DNA from: Mycolicibacterium sp. MU0050
Lineage (GTDB): Bacteria; Actinomycetota; Actinomycetes; Mycobacteriales; Mycobacteriaceae
Length of the DNA: 64,000 nt
Direction: 5' to 3'
Assembly (NCBI RefSeq): GCF_963378085.1
Contig: NZ_OY726395.1
Location: 186,001-250,000 of the forward strand
This document shows positions 46,501 through 57,130 of the stretch, piece by piece (position 1 is the stretch's first letter; every line of letters starts with the position of its first letter). The translations under genes were made by a program, and so were the position numbers. A model generated the notes under the pieces. The model searched no databases and was not told where the DNA came from. It was given only the letters and a program-made list of their open reading frames with translations.

Positions 46501-47885
46501 CGCCGCTGTACCGCCTTCGCGTAGAGATCCAGGAGACGTGAGTCGGGGTCGTAGGTCTTCTTGGCCGTTTTGTAGGCCTCGCCGCCGTAGAGTTCGTCGA
46601 ACTCCTCCGGGGAGTAGTACGCATCGGAATACAGGGACTTGTGTCCGTCGAGTTCGCTGACCTTCTTCTCGATGATGCGGTTGGTGTGGCCCGGGGTGGG
46701 ACCGACCGGGACCGACGACCAGAAGCCGATGTTGACGTAGCTGACGTCCGGCTGGATGGGGTACAGCGGCCAGCGATTCTGGTCACGTAACCGCAACGGG
46801 CACAACCAGATCGGCTCGATCGGGACGGTGTCCAGGAACCACTGCAGGAACTCGACGCTGCGCTCGATGGGCACTTCGATGTCCTGTACCACGCGCTCGC
46901 GCGGCGGGCGGCCGTTGCGCTTCTCGATCCGGTCGGCGATGTTGAAGCGGTGGTCGTAGCCGATCAGCTTCCAATAGAAGCTGCTGCGTCGCAGTCGGCG
47001 CGGCCAGAATCGGCGGATCCGCGGATTCTGCGCACCGAATGCGCGGGAACACCAGAACCAGTCGGTGTCCCAGCGCCAGAGATAATCGTGGATGGTCAGC
47101 CGGTCGTGCTTGCCGGACCCGTCGGGGCCGTCGTGCTGAATCGAGCGGTAGTAGATCTGGCTTCCGGTGTAGTCGCTGACCGGTCTGGTGGTCTTGGTCT
47201 TGCGGCCCAGGCATAGATAGGACTCGTCGGCGCTGAAGACCACCCCGTCGAGGTAGTCCACCGGCGTCCCGTCGTGACCACCGGTGTCGATGATGCGTTC
47301 CATCGCGGCGATGAGAGCGCCCAACGAGTGGAAGCGCAGGTGCTCGACGGCCACGAACGGCGCCACCTGCTCCAGTTCGATCTTCAGCCGCACCGAATAG
47401 CCCAGCGTCCCGTAGGAATTCGGGAAGCTGCGGAACAATTCGCTGTGCTGCTCGGGGCTCGCAGTCACCACCTCGCCCGCGCCGGTCAGGATGTCCATCT
47501 CGAGCACCGATTCGTGCGGCAACCCGTTGCGGAACGACGTCGACTCGATGCCCATGCCGGTGACCGCCCCGCCGAGCGTGATGGTCTTGAGCTGCGGCAC
47601 CACCAGCGGCGCCAGGCCGTACGGCAGGGTCGCGGCGACCAGGTCCTCGTAGGTGCACATGCCGGCCACGTCGGCGGTGCGCGCGTCGGGGTCGACGGCG
47701 ATCACGCCCGTCAGACCCGAGACGTCCAGGCCGGGGGCATCGCTTTTGCCGCGGGCGCGGAACAGATTGGAAGTCGGCTTGGCCAGCCGCACGGTGGCCG
47801 ACGGGGGTATCGCGCGGTAGCTCGCGAGGAGACGTTCGACGCCACGGGCGTGAGCCGAGAGTGCGTCAGTTTCTGGAACAGACAC
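46497..47885 (-). CDS. bfaA: FAD-binding 10-methylene fatty-acid reductase BfaA
   Basis: A 462-residue FAD_binding_4 oxidoreductase. The flavin-binding region AVDPDARTADVAGMCTYEDLVAATL and TITLGGAVTGMGIES is typical of the VAO/DWARF1-like group. Homologue of Rv3719. It reduces the 10-methylene intermediate made by BfaB to 10-methylstearate. It is translationally coupled with bfaB and divergent from the SRPBCC gene. Confidence 0.9.
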   Translation of the reverse strand: MSVPETDALSAHARGVERLLASYRAIPPSATVRLAKPTSNLFRARGKSDAPGLDVSGLTGVIAVDPDARTADVAGMCTYEDLVAATLPYGLAPLVVPQLKTITLGGAVTGMGIESTSFRNGLPHESVLEMDILTGAGEVVTASPEQHSELFRSFPNSYGTLGYSVRLKIELEQVAPFVAVEHLRFHSLGALIAAMERIIDTGGHDGTPVDYLDGVVFSADESYLCLGRKTKTTRPVSDYTGSQIYYRSIQHDGPDGSGKHDRLTIHDYLWRWDTDWFWCSRAFGAQNPRIRRFWPRRLRRSSFYWKLIGYDHRFNIADRIEKRNGRPPRERVVQDIEVPIERSVEFLQWFLDTVPIEPIWLCPLRLRDQNRWPLYPIQPDVSYVNIGFWSSVPVGPTPGHTNRIIEKKVSELDGHKSLYSDAYYSPEEFDELYGGEAYKTAKKTYDPDSRLLDLYAKAVQRR

Positions 47886-47974
47886 AGATATACGCTAGTC
47901 GCAGAGCGCGGTCGATGCGACCGCTCGGCGGGCGCGTCCCGCCGGATCACCGTCGAATTCGAGGAGTTTTCCCC

Positions 47975-48412
47975 ATGGGACAGGTCAGCGCCACCAGCAC
48001 GGTCCTGATCAACGCCGCCCCGGACGCGGTGCTCGCCGCCGTCGCCGATTACCAGGACGTGCGGCCCAAGATCCTGTCGTCGCACTACAGCGACTACGAG
48101 GTGCTGCAGGGTGGGGTCGGTGCGGGGACCGTCGCCAAGTGGAAGCTGCAGGCGACCAAGTCCCGCGTCCGCGAGGTCCAGGCCAACGTCGACCTCGCGG
48201 GCAAGACCGTCATCGAGAAGGACGCGAACTCCACGATGATCACCAACTGGACCGTCGCGCCGGCCGGCACCGGCGCCACCGTCACGGTCAAGACGTCCTG
48301 GCAGGGCGCCGGCGGCGTCAAGGGCATCTTCGAGGGGATCTTCGCCCCGCTGGGGCTGAAGAAGATCCAGGCCGAGGTGCTCGAGAACCTGAAGAAGCAG
48401 CTGGAGGGCTGA
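47975..48412 (+). CDS. SRPBCC-family protein (Rv3718c-like)
   Basis: A 145-residue START/Bet v1-like fold protein with the N-terminal SATSTVLINAAPDAVLAAVADYQ pattern and a C-terminal long helix (LKKIQAEVLENLKKQLEG). The family binds hydrophobic ligands in a cavity. GAGGAG sits upstream of ATG 47975. Next to bfaA as in M. tuberculosis, so a lipid ligand is plausible. No enzyme motif. Confidence 0.88.
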   Translation: MGQVSATSTVLINAAPDAVLAAVADYQDVRPKILSSHYSDYEVLQGGVGAGTVAKWKLQATKSRVREVQANVDLAGKTVIEKDANSTMITNWTVAPAGTGATVTVKTSWQGAGGVKGIFEGIFAPLGLKKIQAEVLENLKKQLEG

Positions 48413-48478
48413 CTTCGGCCGAGGGGTGCGTTGCGCGCGGGGCTACTGCCGCTACGGGTGCACGCAGCGAATTCCCGC

Positions 48479-49249
48479 TCAGGCCGTCGACGGCTGCGTC
48501 GCCAAATAGGCCACGATGCCGCGGACGACGGCGCTGGCGTACTTCTGCCGGCCGGACTCGCTGGTGATCAACCCGACGTCGGCCGGGTTCTTCATGTTGC
48601 CCAGCTCCACCAGGATCGCCGGGTACTGCGCGAGGTTGAGCCCGGCGATATCGGAGCGCGGGTTGAGCCCGTTGGTGCCGATGTAGTTCGCGGCCGGGAT
48701 GCCGGAGGCCACCAGCTGATCCCGCATGGTCTGGGCCAGCCGGACCGCCGGGCCGGCCTGCGCCTGGTTCAGCGGCGGGTTGGAGTACAGGATGTGGAAG
48801 CCGCGGCCCGAGGCCGGTCCGCCGTCTGCGTGGATGGAGACGATCGCGTGCGGGCGCACCGAATTGGCCAGCGCGGCCCGCTGATCGACGCACGGACCCG
48901 CGGAGTTGTCGTCGCCGCGGGACATCGCGGTGCGCACGCCGTGGCGCATCAGCTCCGCCCGGATCCGCAGCGTGGTGTCCCAGGTGAAGCTGTGCTCGGG
49001 GTAGCCGTCGTCGGTGGCGCTGCCGCTGGCCTGGCAGTCCTTGGTGCCGCCGCGCCCGGTCGGGACCTGCCGGCTGTTGTGCGACGCCTCGTTGACCGCG
49101 TTGTGGCCCGGATCGAGGAAGACGATCTTGCCGGCAACCGACGGCACGGCATGGGCGACGGGAGCACTCTGCGGTGCGAGGAGCGAGGACGCGAGAAGCA
49201 CGACGGCGGCCAGGGGAGCGCCGACACGCAGGCAGGCAGGTACGTGCAC
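48479..49249 (-). CDS. ami1: N-acetylmuramoyl-L-alanine amidase Ami1
   Basis: A 256-residue secreted zinc amidase (Amidase_3). Signal peptide about 1-34 (PVAHA-VPS). The zinc ligands are in FLDPGHN, the Glu of PEHSF and IVSIHADG; the catalytic Glu is in ILVELGNMKN. It cuts the lactyl-peptide bond of peptidoglycan during cell separation. Homologue of Rv3717. It has no separate cell-wall-binding domain. Divergent from ybaB-recR. Confidence 0.92.
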   Translation of the reverse strand: MHVPACLRVGAPLAAVVLLASSLLAPQSAPVAHAVPSVAGKIVFLDPGHNAVNEASHNSRQVPTGRGGTKDCQASGSATDDGYPEHSFTWDTTLRIRAELMRHGVRTAMSRGDDNSAGPCVDQRAALANSVRPHAIVSIHADGGPASGRGFHILYSNPPLNQAQAGPAVRLAQTMRDQLVASGIPAANYIGTNGLNPRSDIAGLNLAQYPAILVELGNMKNPADVGLITSESGRQKYASAVVRGIVAYLATQPSTA

Positions 49250-49360
49250 TCGGCCAACGTAGCCCGGCGCCGTCTACCCTTGAAGACACGAAGGCGTCGA
49301 AACGCCGATGCGCAACCAAGTCGAGACTCGGCTGCAACCAACACGTAAGGGGACCTGAGC

Positions 49361-49699
49361 ATGCAACCCGGTGAAGGCACACCTGACATGTCGGCGCTGC
49401 TGGCACAGGCCCAGCAGATGCAGCAGAAGTTGATGGAGGCCCAGGAGCAGCTGGCCAACACCGAGGTGCGCGGTCAGGCCGGCGGCGGGCTGGTGCAGGT
49501 CACTGTGAAGGGCAGTGGCGAGGTGATCGGCGTCGCGATCGATCCGAAGGTGATCGATCCGGAGGACCCCGAGACCCTGCAGGACCTGATTGTCGGCGCG
49601 ATCGCCGACGCGGCCAAGCAGGCGACCATCCTGGCGCAGTCCCGGCTCGGTCCGCTGGCCAGCGGCATGGGCAACGCCCTGGGAATGCCGGGATTCTGA
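49361..49699 (+). CDS. ybaB: YbaB/EbfC nucleoid-associated protein
   Basis: A 112-residue DNA-binding protein with the family pattern [27 protein letters not shown] and [19 protein letters not shown]. It forms dimers that bind DNA and often precedes recR. AAGGGGACCTGAGC precedes ATG 49361; the internal ATG 49388 is an alternative start. The recR start is 12 nt downstream. Confidence 0.92.
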   Translation: MQPGEGTPDMSALLAQAQQMQQKLMEAQEQLANTEVRGQAGGGLVQVTVKGSGEVIGVAIDPKVIDPEDPETLQDLIVGAIADAAKQATILAQSRLGPLASGMGNALGMPGF

Positions 49700-49711
49700 C
49701 TTTGGTCCGCC

Positions 49712-50323
49712 ATGTTTGAGGGTCCGGTTCAAGACCTGATCGACGAGCTGGGCAAGCTGCCGGGAATCGGCCCGAAGAGCGCGCAGCGGATCGCGTTTCA
49801 TCTGTTGTCGGTGGAGCCGCCCGACATCGACCGGCTGACGGCGGCGCTGGGCCGGGTGCGCGACGGGGTGACGTTCTGCGAGGTCTGCGGCAACGTCTCC
49901 GATGAGCAGCGCTGCCGGATCTGCGCCGACCCCCGCCGCGACGGCACCCTGGTGTGTGTCGTGGAGGAACCCAAGGATGTGCAGGCCGTCGAGCGGACCC
50001 GCGAATTCCGCGGCCGCTACCACGTCCTCGGCGGCGCGCTGGATCCGCTGTCCGGGATCGGGCCCGAGCAGTTGCGAATCCGCGAGTTGCTCAACCGGAT
50101 CGGGGAACGCGTCGACGGGGTGGACATCGCCGAGGTGATCATCGCCACCGACCCCAACACCGAGGGCGAGGCGACCGCGACGTACCTGGTGCGCATGCTG
50201 CGGGACATCCCCGGGCTGAGCGTGACGCGCATCGCCTCGGGCCTGCCGATGGGCGGCGACCTCGAGTTCGCCGACGAGCTGACGCTGGGCCGCGCGCTGG
50301 CGGGCCGGCGCGCCATGGCCTGA
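49712..50323 (+). CDS. recR: recombination mediator RecR
   Basis: A 203-residue DNA-repair protein: helix-hairpin-helix ([18 protein letters not shown]), C4 zinc finger ([16 protein letters not shown]), Toprim domain with VVEEPKD and [15 protein letters not shown], and a C-terminal Walker-B-like tail. With RecO it loads RecA at gaps. The dispersed repeat copy C starts 11 nt after its stop. Confidence 0.94.
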   Translation: MFEGPVQDLIDELGKLPGIGPKSAQRIAFHLLSVEPPDIDRLTAALGRVRDGVTFCEVCGNVSDEQRCRICADPRRDGTLVCVVEEPKDVQAVERTREFRGRYHVLGGALDPLSGIGPEQLRIRELLNRIGERVDGVDIAEVIIATDPNTEGEATATYLVRMLRDIPGLSVTRIASGLPMGGDLEFADELTLGRALAGRRAMA

Positions 50324-50333
50324 CCCCACCTTC

Positions 50334-50397
50334 GCGCCCAAACGTGAGTTTGGGCCGCTTTGTGTGAGTAACTTCCGGCAATACGTCGATTTCGGCG
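50334..50397 (+). repeat. GTGA-hairpin repeat, copy C
   Basis: The stem is perfect: GCCCAAAC-GTGA-GTTTGGGC, an 8-bp stem with a GNRA-type tetraloop in RNA. The rest follows the family pattern (GTGTGAGT, TTCCGGC, CGTCGATTTCGGCG). It lies between recR and the DUF559 gene, and is mirrored by copy D at the other end of that gene. Confidence 0.8.
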
Positions 50398-50441
50398 CGA
50401 GGCCCGACGGTGTTGTCATGCCCGTCGGCAACCATGCGCCC

Positions 50442-51356
50442 ATGACGGAGATATTTCTTGGCAGGGAGGCCGTGGGAGACGGGCTGCGGCAAAGAGATCT
50501 ACGGCGGTTCTACCGCTCGGTGTTTCGGGGTGTGCATGCTCCCAAATGGGCGGCCCTGACGTTGCAGGACCGCACGACGGCGGCATGGTTGGCGACGGAC
50601 CGCACCGGTGTGATCGCGGGGATCGCGGCGTCGGCGCTGCACGGTGCGGAATGGGTGAAAGACACCGAGCCGATCGAGGTCCTCGCGGGGGACCGTCGGG
50701 GACAGCCCGGCCTGATCGTGCGCCGCGACCGGATCGGTGACGACGAGCGGACCGTCATCGCCGGTCTGCCCGTGACCACCCCGGCGCGCACCGCCTTCGA
50801 CCTGGGCCGTCACCTGAAGCGCCCGGAGGCACTCGCGCGGATGGACGCCTTGATGCGGGCGGCGCCCTACGCCGTCGACGACGTCCAGGCGCTGGCCGCG
50901 CGCTACGGCCCGGTTCGCGGCGTGCGACAACTCCGGGAATTACTCCCGCTGGTCGACGCAGGTGCCGCGTCCCTTCCCGAAAGCCGCCTGCGGCTGCGGC
51001 TGATCGACGATGGACTGCCGGTGCCGGAGACTCAGATCGCGGTGTACGCCGACGAGGGTTGGTTGGTGGGGTACCTCGACATGGGTTGGCGCGGAATCAA
51101 ACTCGCGGTGGAGTACGACGGCGATCAGCACCGCACCGACCGTCGGCAATATGTCCGGGACATCCGCCGCCTGCCGCTCATGGAGAGTCTGGGATGGGAG
51201 GTGGTGCGGGTGGTCAAGGAAGACCGCCCGGCGGAGGTTCTGCAGCGGGTACGAGCCGCTTACCTGAGACTGACCGACGTCGAGACGGACGATTTTGCGG
51301 AAGTTACTCGCAAAAACTGGCCCAAACGTGAGTTTGGGCGAGAGGGGGCGGCCTGA
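50442..51356 (+). CDS. AbiEi-like/DUF559 endonuclease-fold protein
   Basis: A 304-residue protein. The N-terminal half resembles AbiEi antitoxin-type winged-helix regions (LRQRDLRRFYRSVFRGVHAP, AALHGAEW, TPARTAFDLGRHL). The C-terminal half is a DUF559/Vsr-like PD-(D/E)XK-type domain (VEYDGDQHRTDRRQYVRDIRRLPLMESLGWEVVRVVKEDR). ATG 50442 is chosen; in-frame GTG 50364 lies inside repeat C, and ATG 50418 is an alternative. The last ~20 residues are encoded by repeat copy D. This family is multi-copy in mycobacteria and its function is unknown. Confidence 0.82.
   Translation: MTEIFLGREAVGDGLRQRDLRRFYRSVFRGVHAPKWAALTLQDRTTAAWLATDRTGVIAGIAASALHGAEWVKDTEPIEVLAGDRRGQPGLIVRRDRIGDDERTVIAGLPVTTPARTAFDLGRHLKRPEALARMDALMRAAPYAVDDVQALAARYGPVRGVRQLRELLPLVDAGAASLPESRLRLRLIDDGLPVPETQIAVYADEGWLVGYLDMGWRGIKLAVEYDGDQHRTDRRQYVRDIRRLPLMESLGWEVVRVVKEDRPAEVLQRVRAAYLRLTDVETDDFAEVTRKNWPKREFGREGAA
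51278..51340 (-). repeat. GTGA-hairpin repeat, copy D, inverted
   Basis: Copy D lies in reverse orientation, overlapping the 3' end of the DUF559 gene. The order reads GACG-like tail, GCGGAAG, TTACTCGC, then the hairpin. The hairpin arms are perfect, and its loop still reads GTGA on the plus strand, unlike the rest of the element. The gene's TGA is 14 bases past the repeat's end. Confidence 0.75.
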
Positions 51357-52064
51357 CTAGACGCGGCGGGGCGCGGCCAACCGCTCGCGGCGCAACTGCT
51401 CCACCTCGGGCAGATCCAGCGGCGGCAGCGGGCCCACCACCTTGGCCAGCAGATGGTCGGCCAGTTCCGGATTGCGGGCCAGGCAGCAGCCGTGTAGATA
51501 GGTGGCCACCACGCTGCCCTGCACCGCGCCGTCGTAGCCGTCCCCGGCCCGGTTGCCCGCCCCCTTGGTCACCCGCGACAACGGTCGCGCCCCGGACCCC
51601 AAAACTGTTCCGCCGCGGTGGTTTTCGAAGCCGGTCAGCGGCTGGGTCAGGCCGTCGATCAGCGGCTCTGCCGCCACCTCGCCGATGCTGCGGACCTCCT
51701 GCGGGCTGGTGGTGACGTCCAGCATCCCCACCCCGTCGACGCGTTCGCCGGCCGAGGTCTCATACCAATGCCCGAGCACCTGGATGGCCGCGCAGATCGC
51801 CAGCACCGGGGCCCCGCGCTCGGCGGCGCGCTGCAGGCCGGGGTAACGCAGCAGGTGCTTGGTGGCCAGCCGCTGCGCGTAGTCCTCGGCGCCGCCCAGC
51901 GCGTAGAGATCCAACGACTCCGGCACCGGGTCGGCCAGCGTGATCTCGACGATCTCGGCGTCGATGCCGCGCAGCCGCAGCCGCTGCCGCAGGACCACCG
52001 CGTTGCCGCTGTCGCCGTAGGTGCCCATGACGTCGGGTAGCACCAACCCGATCCGGACGGTCAT
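51357..52064 (-). CDS. gatD: lipid II glutamine amidotransferase subunit GatD
   Basis: A 235-residue class I glutaminase. Catalytic Cys91 is in VLAICAAIQVLG; the His is in VATYLHGCC. Together with MurT it converts D-isoglutamate to D-isoglutamine in lipid II. ATG overlaps the murT stop (ATGA), so the complex is made together. Homologue of the gene once named cobQ2 (Rv3713). Confidence 0.94.
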   Translation of the reverse strand: MTVRIGLVLPDVMGTYGDSGNAVVLRQRLRLRGIDAEIVEITLADPVPESLDLYALGGAEDYAQRLATKHLLRYPGLQRAAERGAPVLAICAAIQVLGHWYETSAGERVDGVGMLDVTTSPQEVRSIGEVAAEPLIDGLTQPLTGFENHRGGTVLGSGARPLSRVTKGAGNRAGDGYDGAVQGSVVATYLHGCCLARNPELADHLLAKVVGPLPPLDLPEVEQLRRERLAAPRRV

Positions 52065-53302
52065 CGCGCCGCCTCCCCGCCGATGCGCCGGTTCAGTTGC
52101 AAGAAGGCCGTGTAGTTGGCCACCACCTCGATATGGCCGACGGGGCAGGAGGCGATCGCGGCGACGGTGTCGTGCACCAACGTGTGCTTCACCCCGGCGT
52201 AGCCGAGCCGGACCGCGAGGTCGGTGCCCCGCTCCCCGGCGGCCACCACGGGCTGCGCCGGTTCGACGAAGTGCTCGAAGTTGACGTCCCACAGCCACGA
52301 CAGGTCCTCGCCGTCGGGCACCTGCCCGTTGACCGCGATCACCACGCCCGCCGCCGAGGGGTCCACCATCGACAGCGCCTCCTGCCAGCCGGCCGGGTTC
52401 TTGGCGAGCAGGATCCGCGCGGTGTGGGCGCCCACGCGCACCGTTCGGTACCGGCCGGCGACCTCCTCGACGCTGCCGGCGGCGGCCACCGCGGCGGCCG
52501 GTGCGGCGCCCAGCGCGACGGCGGCGGCGACGGCCTGGGCGGCGTTGCCGCGGTTGACGGCGCCGGGCAGGGCCAGCGTCATCGGCAGCGCCAGGCCCTC
52601 CGGGCCGTAGAGGACGTCGTCGTCGAACCGCCATTGCGGGCTGGGGCGCTTGAAGTCGGTGCCGGTGGAGAACCAGTGCTCGCCCTCGCGGACGATGATC
52701 TCCCCGCTGCGCGGACAGCTGACCGAGTCGCCGGACCAGCCCCCGCCGGCGGCCACCCAGATGACGTTGGGGCAGTCGTAGGCGGCCGAGGTCATCAGCA
52801 CGTCGTCGCAGTTGGCGACGACGACGGCGTCGGGGTGCCGGGCCAGGCCCGCGCGCAGGGTGCGTTCGATGTGGTTGATCTCACCGACCCGGTCGAGCTG
52901 ATCCCGCGACAGGTTCAGCAGCACGATGACCTCGGCGGCCACCGCGTCGAGCACGTGCGGGACGTGCATCTCGTCGACCTCGAGGGCGGCCAGCGGCGCG
53001 TCACGGCCCGCGGCCAGGGCCGCGATCAGGCCCGCGTCCATGTTGGCGCCCTCGGCGTTGGTGGCGACCGGACCCAGGGTGGCCAGCGCGGCCGCGGTCA
53101 TCCCGGTGGTGGTGGATTTGCCGTTCGTACCGGTGATCACGACGGTGCGGCGCCCGGCGCCGAGTTGGCGCAGCAGGGACTTGTCCAGCGTCATCGCCAC
53201 CAGCCCGCCGATCATCGCCCCCGCGCCGCGGCCGGTGACCCGTGAGGCCCAGCGCGCGGCGGAGCCGGCGGCCAGTGCGAGACGTCCCCGGGTGGTGATC
53301 AC
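52061..53302 (-). CDS. murT: lipid II isoglutaminyl synthase subunit MurT
   Basis: A 413-residue Mur-ligase-like protein. The ATP loop is VVITGTNGKSTTT; LNLSRDQLDRVGEINHIE is the central-domain signature, and the C-terminal DUF1727 domain contacts GatD. The usual zinc-ribbon region is reduced to few Cys (DCPNV, SCPRSG). It activates the D-Glu carboxylate with ATP. Confidence 0.93.
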   Translation of the reverse strand: MITTRGRLALAAGSAARWASRVTGRGAGAMIGGLVAMTLDKSLLRQLGAGRRTVVITGTNGKSTTTGMTAAALATLGPVATNAEGANMDAGLIAALAAGRDAPLAALEVDEMHVPHVLDAVAAEVIVLLNLSRDQLDRVGEINHIERTLRAGLARHPDAVVVANCDDVLMTSAAYDCPNVIWVAAGGGWSGDSVSCPRSGEIIVREGEHWFSTGTDFKRPSPQWRFDDDVLYGPEGLALPMTLALPGAVNRGNAAQAVAAAVALGAAPAAAVAAAGSVEEVAGRYRTVRVGAHTARILLAKNPAGWQEALSMVDPSAAGVVIAVNGQVPDGEDLSWLWDVNFEHFVEPAQPVVAAGERGTDLAVRLGYAGVKHTLVHDTVAAIASCPVGHIEVVANYTAFLQLNRRIGGEAAR

Positions 53303-53401
53303 GCCGAGAGTTTATGTCGCGCCCGCGGCGGCGTCTCGACACGGTTTTGCACAGTGCCGCCATGGCTCGGATTTGTCACCGGTGCGTGCCATCCTGACCC
53401 T

Positions 53402-54388
53402 GTGAGCCACTTCTGGGGTCGACCCGCTGCCGAGTCCGGGCAGGGCTGGGCGGTCGTCGACGTGGAGACATCCGGATTCCGACCCGGGCAGGCCCGGGCG
53501 CTGAGTATCGCGGTGCTGGCCCTGGGGCCGGACGGGCAGGTCGAGGAGTCGCTGGCCAGCCTGCTGAACCCCGGTGTGGACCCCGGTCCCACGCACGTGC
53601 ACGGGATCACCGCCGAGATGCTGGAGGAGCAGCCGACGTTCGCCGACATCGCCGCCGAGGTGGCGGAGTTGCTGAACGGTCGCACGCTGGTCGCGCACAA
53701 CGTCGGCTTCGACTACGCCTTCCTGGCGGCGGAGGCCGAACTCGCCCACACCGCGCTGCCCGTCGACACCGTGATGTGCACCGTCGAACTGTCGCGCCGA
53801 CTGGAACTCGGCCTGGACAACCTGCGGTTGGAGACGCTGGCCCGGCACTGGGGAGTGGCCCAGACCCGGCCGCACGACGCCTTCGACGACGCGCTGGTGC
53901 TGTCCCGGATCCTGACGCCGGCACTGCAGCGGGCCCGTGAACGCGACGTGTGGGTGCCGGTGCGGCCGGTCACCCGCCGGCGGTGGCCCAGCGGTCGGGT
54001 CACCCACGACGAGCTTCGCCCGCTGAAGATGCTGGCCTCGCGGATGCCGTGCCCGTATCTCAACCCCGGCCGCTACGTGCGGGGCCGGCCGCTGGTGCAG
54101 GGCATGCGGGTGGCGCTGTCCGCGGAATGCACCCGGACCCATGAGGAGCTCGTCGAGCGGATCCTGCACGCCGGGCTGGCCTACTGCGACAACGTCGACC
54201 CCGAAACCTCGCTGGTGATCTGCAACGAGGCCGCGCCTCAGCAGGGCAAGGGTTACCTCGCACGCGAACTCGGTGTTCCGGTGGTCCCCGACAGCGAGTT
54301 CATGATCAACGTGCGAGAGGTGGCCGGCGGCACCGGAATCGACGAATTCGTCGACACCGTCGACGGGCAGCAGTACGCGCTGTTCTGA
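53402..54388 (+). CDS. dnaQ: DnaQ-like 3'-5' exonuclease with BRCT-like tail
   Basis: A 328-residue DEDDh exonuclease. Motif I is VVDVETSG (Asp20, Glu22), motif II HNVGFDYAFL, motif III PHDAFDDALV. The C-terminal ~90 residues (LVQGMRVALSAECTRTHEELVERILHAGLAY) look like a BRCT domain. Length equals M. tuberculosis Rv3711c (329 aa). In mycobacteria proofreading is done mainly by DnaE1's PHP domain, so this enzyme has a repair or accessory role. Confidence 0.9.
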   Translation: MSHFWGRPAAESGQGWAVVDVETSGFRPGQARALSIAVLALGPDGQVEESLASLLNPGVDPGPTHVHGITAEMLEEQPTFADIAAEVAELLNGRTLVAHNVGFDYAFLAAEAELAHTALPVDTVMCTVELSRRLELGLDNLRLETLARHWGVAQTRPHDAFDDALVLSRILTPALQRARERDVWVPVRPVTRRRWPSGRVTHDELRPLKMLASRMPCPYLNPGRYVRGRPLVQGMRVALSAECTRTHEELVERILHAGLAYCDNVDPETSLVICNEAAPQQGKGYLARELGVPVVPDSEFMINVREVAGGTGIDEFVDTVDGQQYALF

Positions 54389-54437
54389 GCAGCTCCGCCC
54401 GCGCCGCGAATCGGTGACCCGCGCCGAAAACGAGGAA

Positions 54438-54473
54438 GGCCACCGTGTCACCGCTCGGGGCGACCCGGTGGCC
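54438..54473. terminator. hairpin between convergent genes
   Basis: GGCCACCG (54438-54445) and CGGTGGCC (54466-54473) form an 8-bp perfect stem with a 20-nt loop, without a T tract. It lies between the convergent dnaQ-like and SHOCT genes and could end both transcripts. Confidence 0.6.
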
Positions 54474-54492
54474 TCCGGGGGAAGTGGGGAAA

Positions 54493-54885
54493 CTAGCTGA
54501 GCGCCTTGGCTTTCAGCGTGTCGAACTCGGCCTGCGTGATGGTGCCGGTCTCCAGCAGGTTCTTGGCGTCGGCGATCTCCTGAGCCGGTGAGCGCCCGGC
54601 GGCCTGACGGATGTACTCGTCGGTCTGGCGCTGTGCGGACTGCGCCGCTTCCCGGGCGCGCTCGGCCATGCCCCGGCCGCGCGCGATCAGATACACCAAC
54701 GCCGTCAGGTACGGGAACACGATCAGGAAGACCACCCAGATGGCCTTGAGCCAGCCGGAGGTTTTGTGGTCGCGCCAGAACAGGTCGACGATGATGTTGA
54801 ACAGGATCAGCAGGTAGGCGATGAACGCGAAGATGACGAGCGAATACCAGATCAGACCCCAGAACGAGTCCCAGTCGAAGTCCAT
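54493..54885 (-). CDS. SHOCT/PLDc_N-type membrane protein
   Basis: A 130-residue protein with two N-terminal helices (about 12-36 and 48-66) resembling the phospholipase D N-terminal membrane module and a C-terminal SHOCT-like domain (EIADAKNLLETGTITQAEFDTLKAKAL). Common in actinobacteria, function unknown. The SHOCT motif is often a docking element. Confidence 0.85.
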   Translation of the reverse strand: MDFDWDSFWGLIWYSLVIFAFIAYLLILFNIIVDLFWRDHKTSGWLKAIWVVFLIVFPYLTALVYLIARGRGMAERAREAAQSAQRQTDEYIRQAAGRSPAQEIADAKNLLETGTITQAEFDTLKAKALS

Positions 54886-55001
54886 TGACGGCTCCTTGTC
54901 GCAGGCAGGGACGCTGTAACTGACGTCCGCGACAGATTATCGGCGCCGCGATCGGGCACGGCGGCGAAAACGAGTCGGCCGTGGCCTTATTGTGACTTGA
55001 G

Positions 55002-56864
<1,863 letters not shown>

Positions 56865-56881
56865 TCAGACCGGCGCATCGC

Positions 56882-56927
56882 AAAAGACCCGCGACGGGTA
56901 GCCAGTCTGGATCAGACCCCGTCGCGG
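56882..56927 (-). terminator. attenuator hairpin upstream of leuA
   Basis: Minus-strand arms CCGCGACGGG (56927-56918) and CCCGTCGCGG (56898-56889) are a perfect 10-bp stem followed by GTCTTTTG. The left arm overlaps the last codons of the leader peptide. A smaller GTCTG-ATC-CAGAC hairpin sits in the loop. A ribosome waiting at the upstream Leu codons would cover the left arm and let transcription continue. Confidence 0.75.
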
Positions 56928-56953
56928 CGCCCGAGGAGGAGCACACGCTGCAC
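56912..56953 (-). CDS. leuL: leu operon leader peptide
   Basis: A 13-codon frame, MQRVLLLGRRDGV, with three consecutive CTC (Leu) codons at 56941-56933. GTG 56953 lies 7 nt after TACAGT, so translation can start at the first transcript base. An internal GTG at 56944 could also start it. It is the sensor of charged tRNA-Leu in the proposed attenuator. Too short to be found by length-based gene prediction. Confidence 0.75.
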   Translation of the reverse strand: MQRVLLLGRRDGV

Positions 56954-56960
56954 GTCAGAC

Positions 56961-56966
56961 ACTGTA
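56961..56966 (-). promoter_or_regulatory. -10 box of leuA leader transcript
   Basis: TACAGT on the minus strand (56966-56961) matches TANNNT. With 7 nt to the leader GTG, it implies a leaderless leader-peptide transcript. Confidence 0.6.
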
Positions 56967-57130
56967 CTCCGGTGCGGCGGCGGCGCCAAAACTCGGTATA
57001 CGCGCACAACGGTGGCCGGGACCGGCGCGCCGGCGGCCCGGCACTGCGCTCCATTTTCCTGCCTCCGGCCGCGGGTGGCGGCCGATAAGATTCAGGACCA
57101 TCGGCGGTGGCCGGTCAAAAAGGGGGCGGG

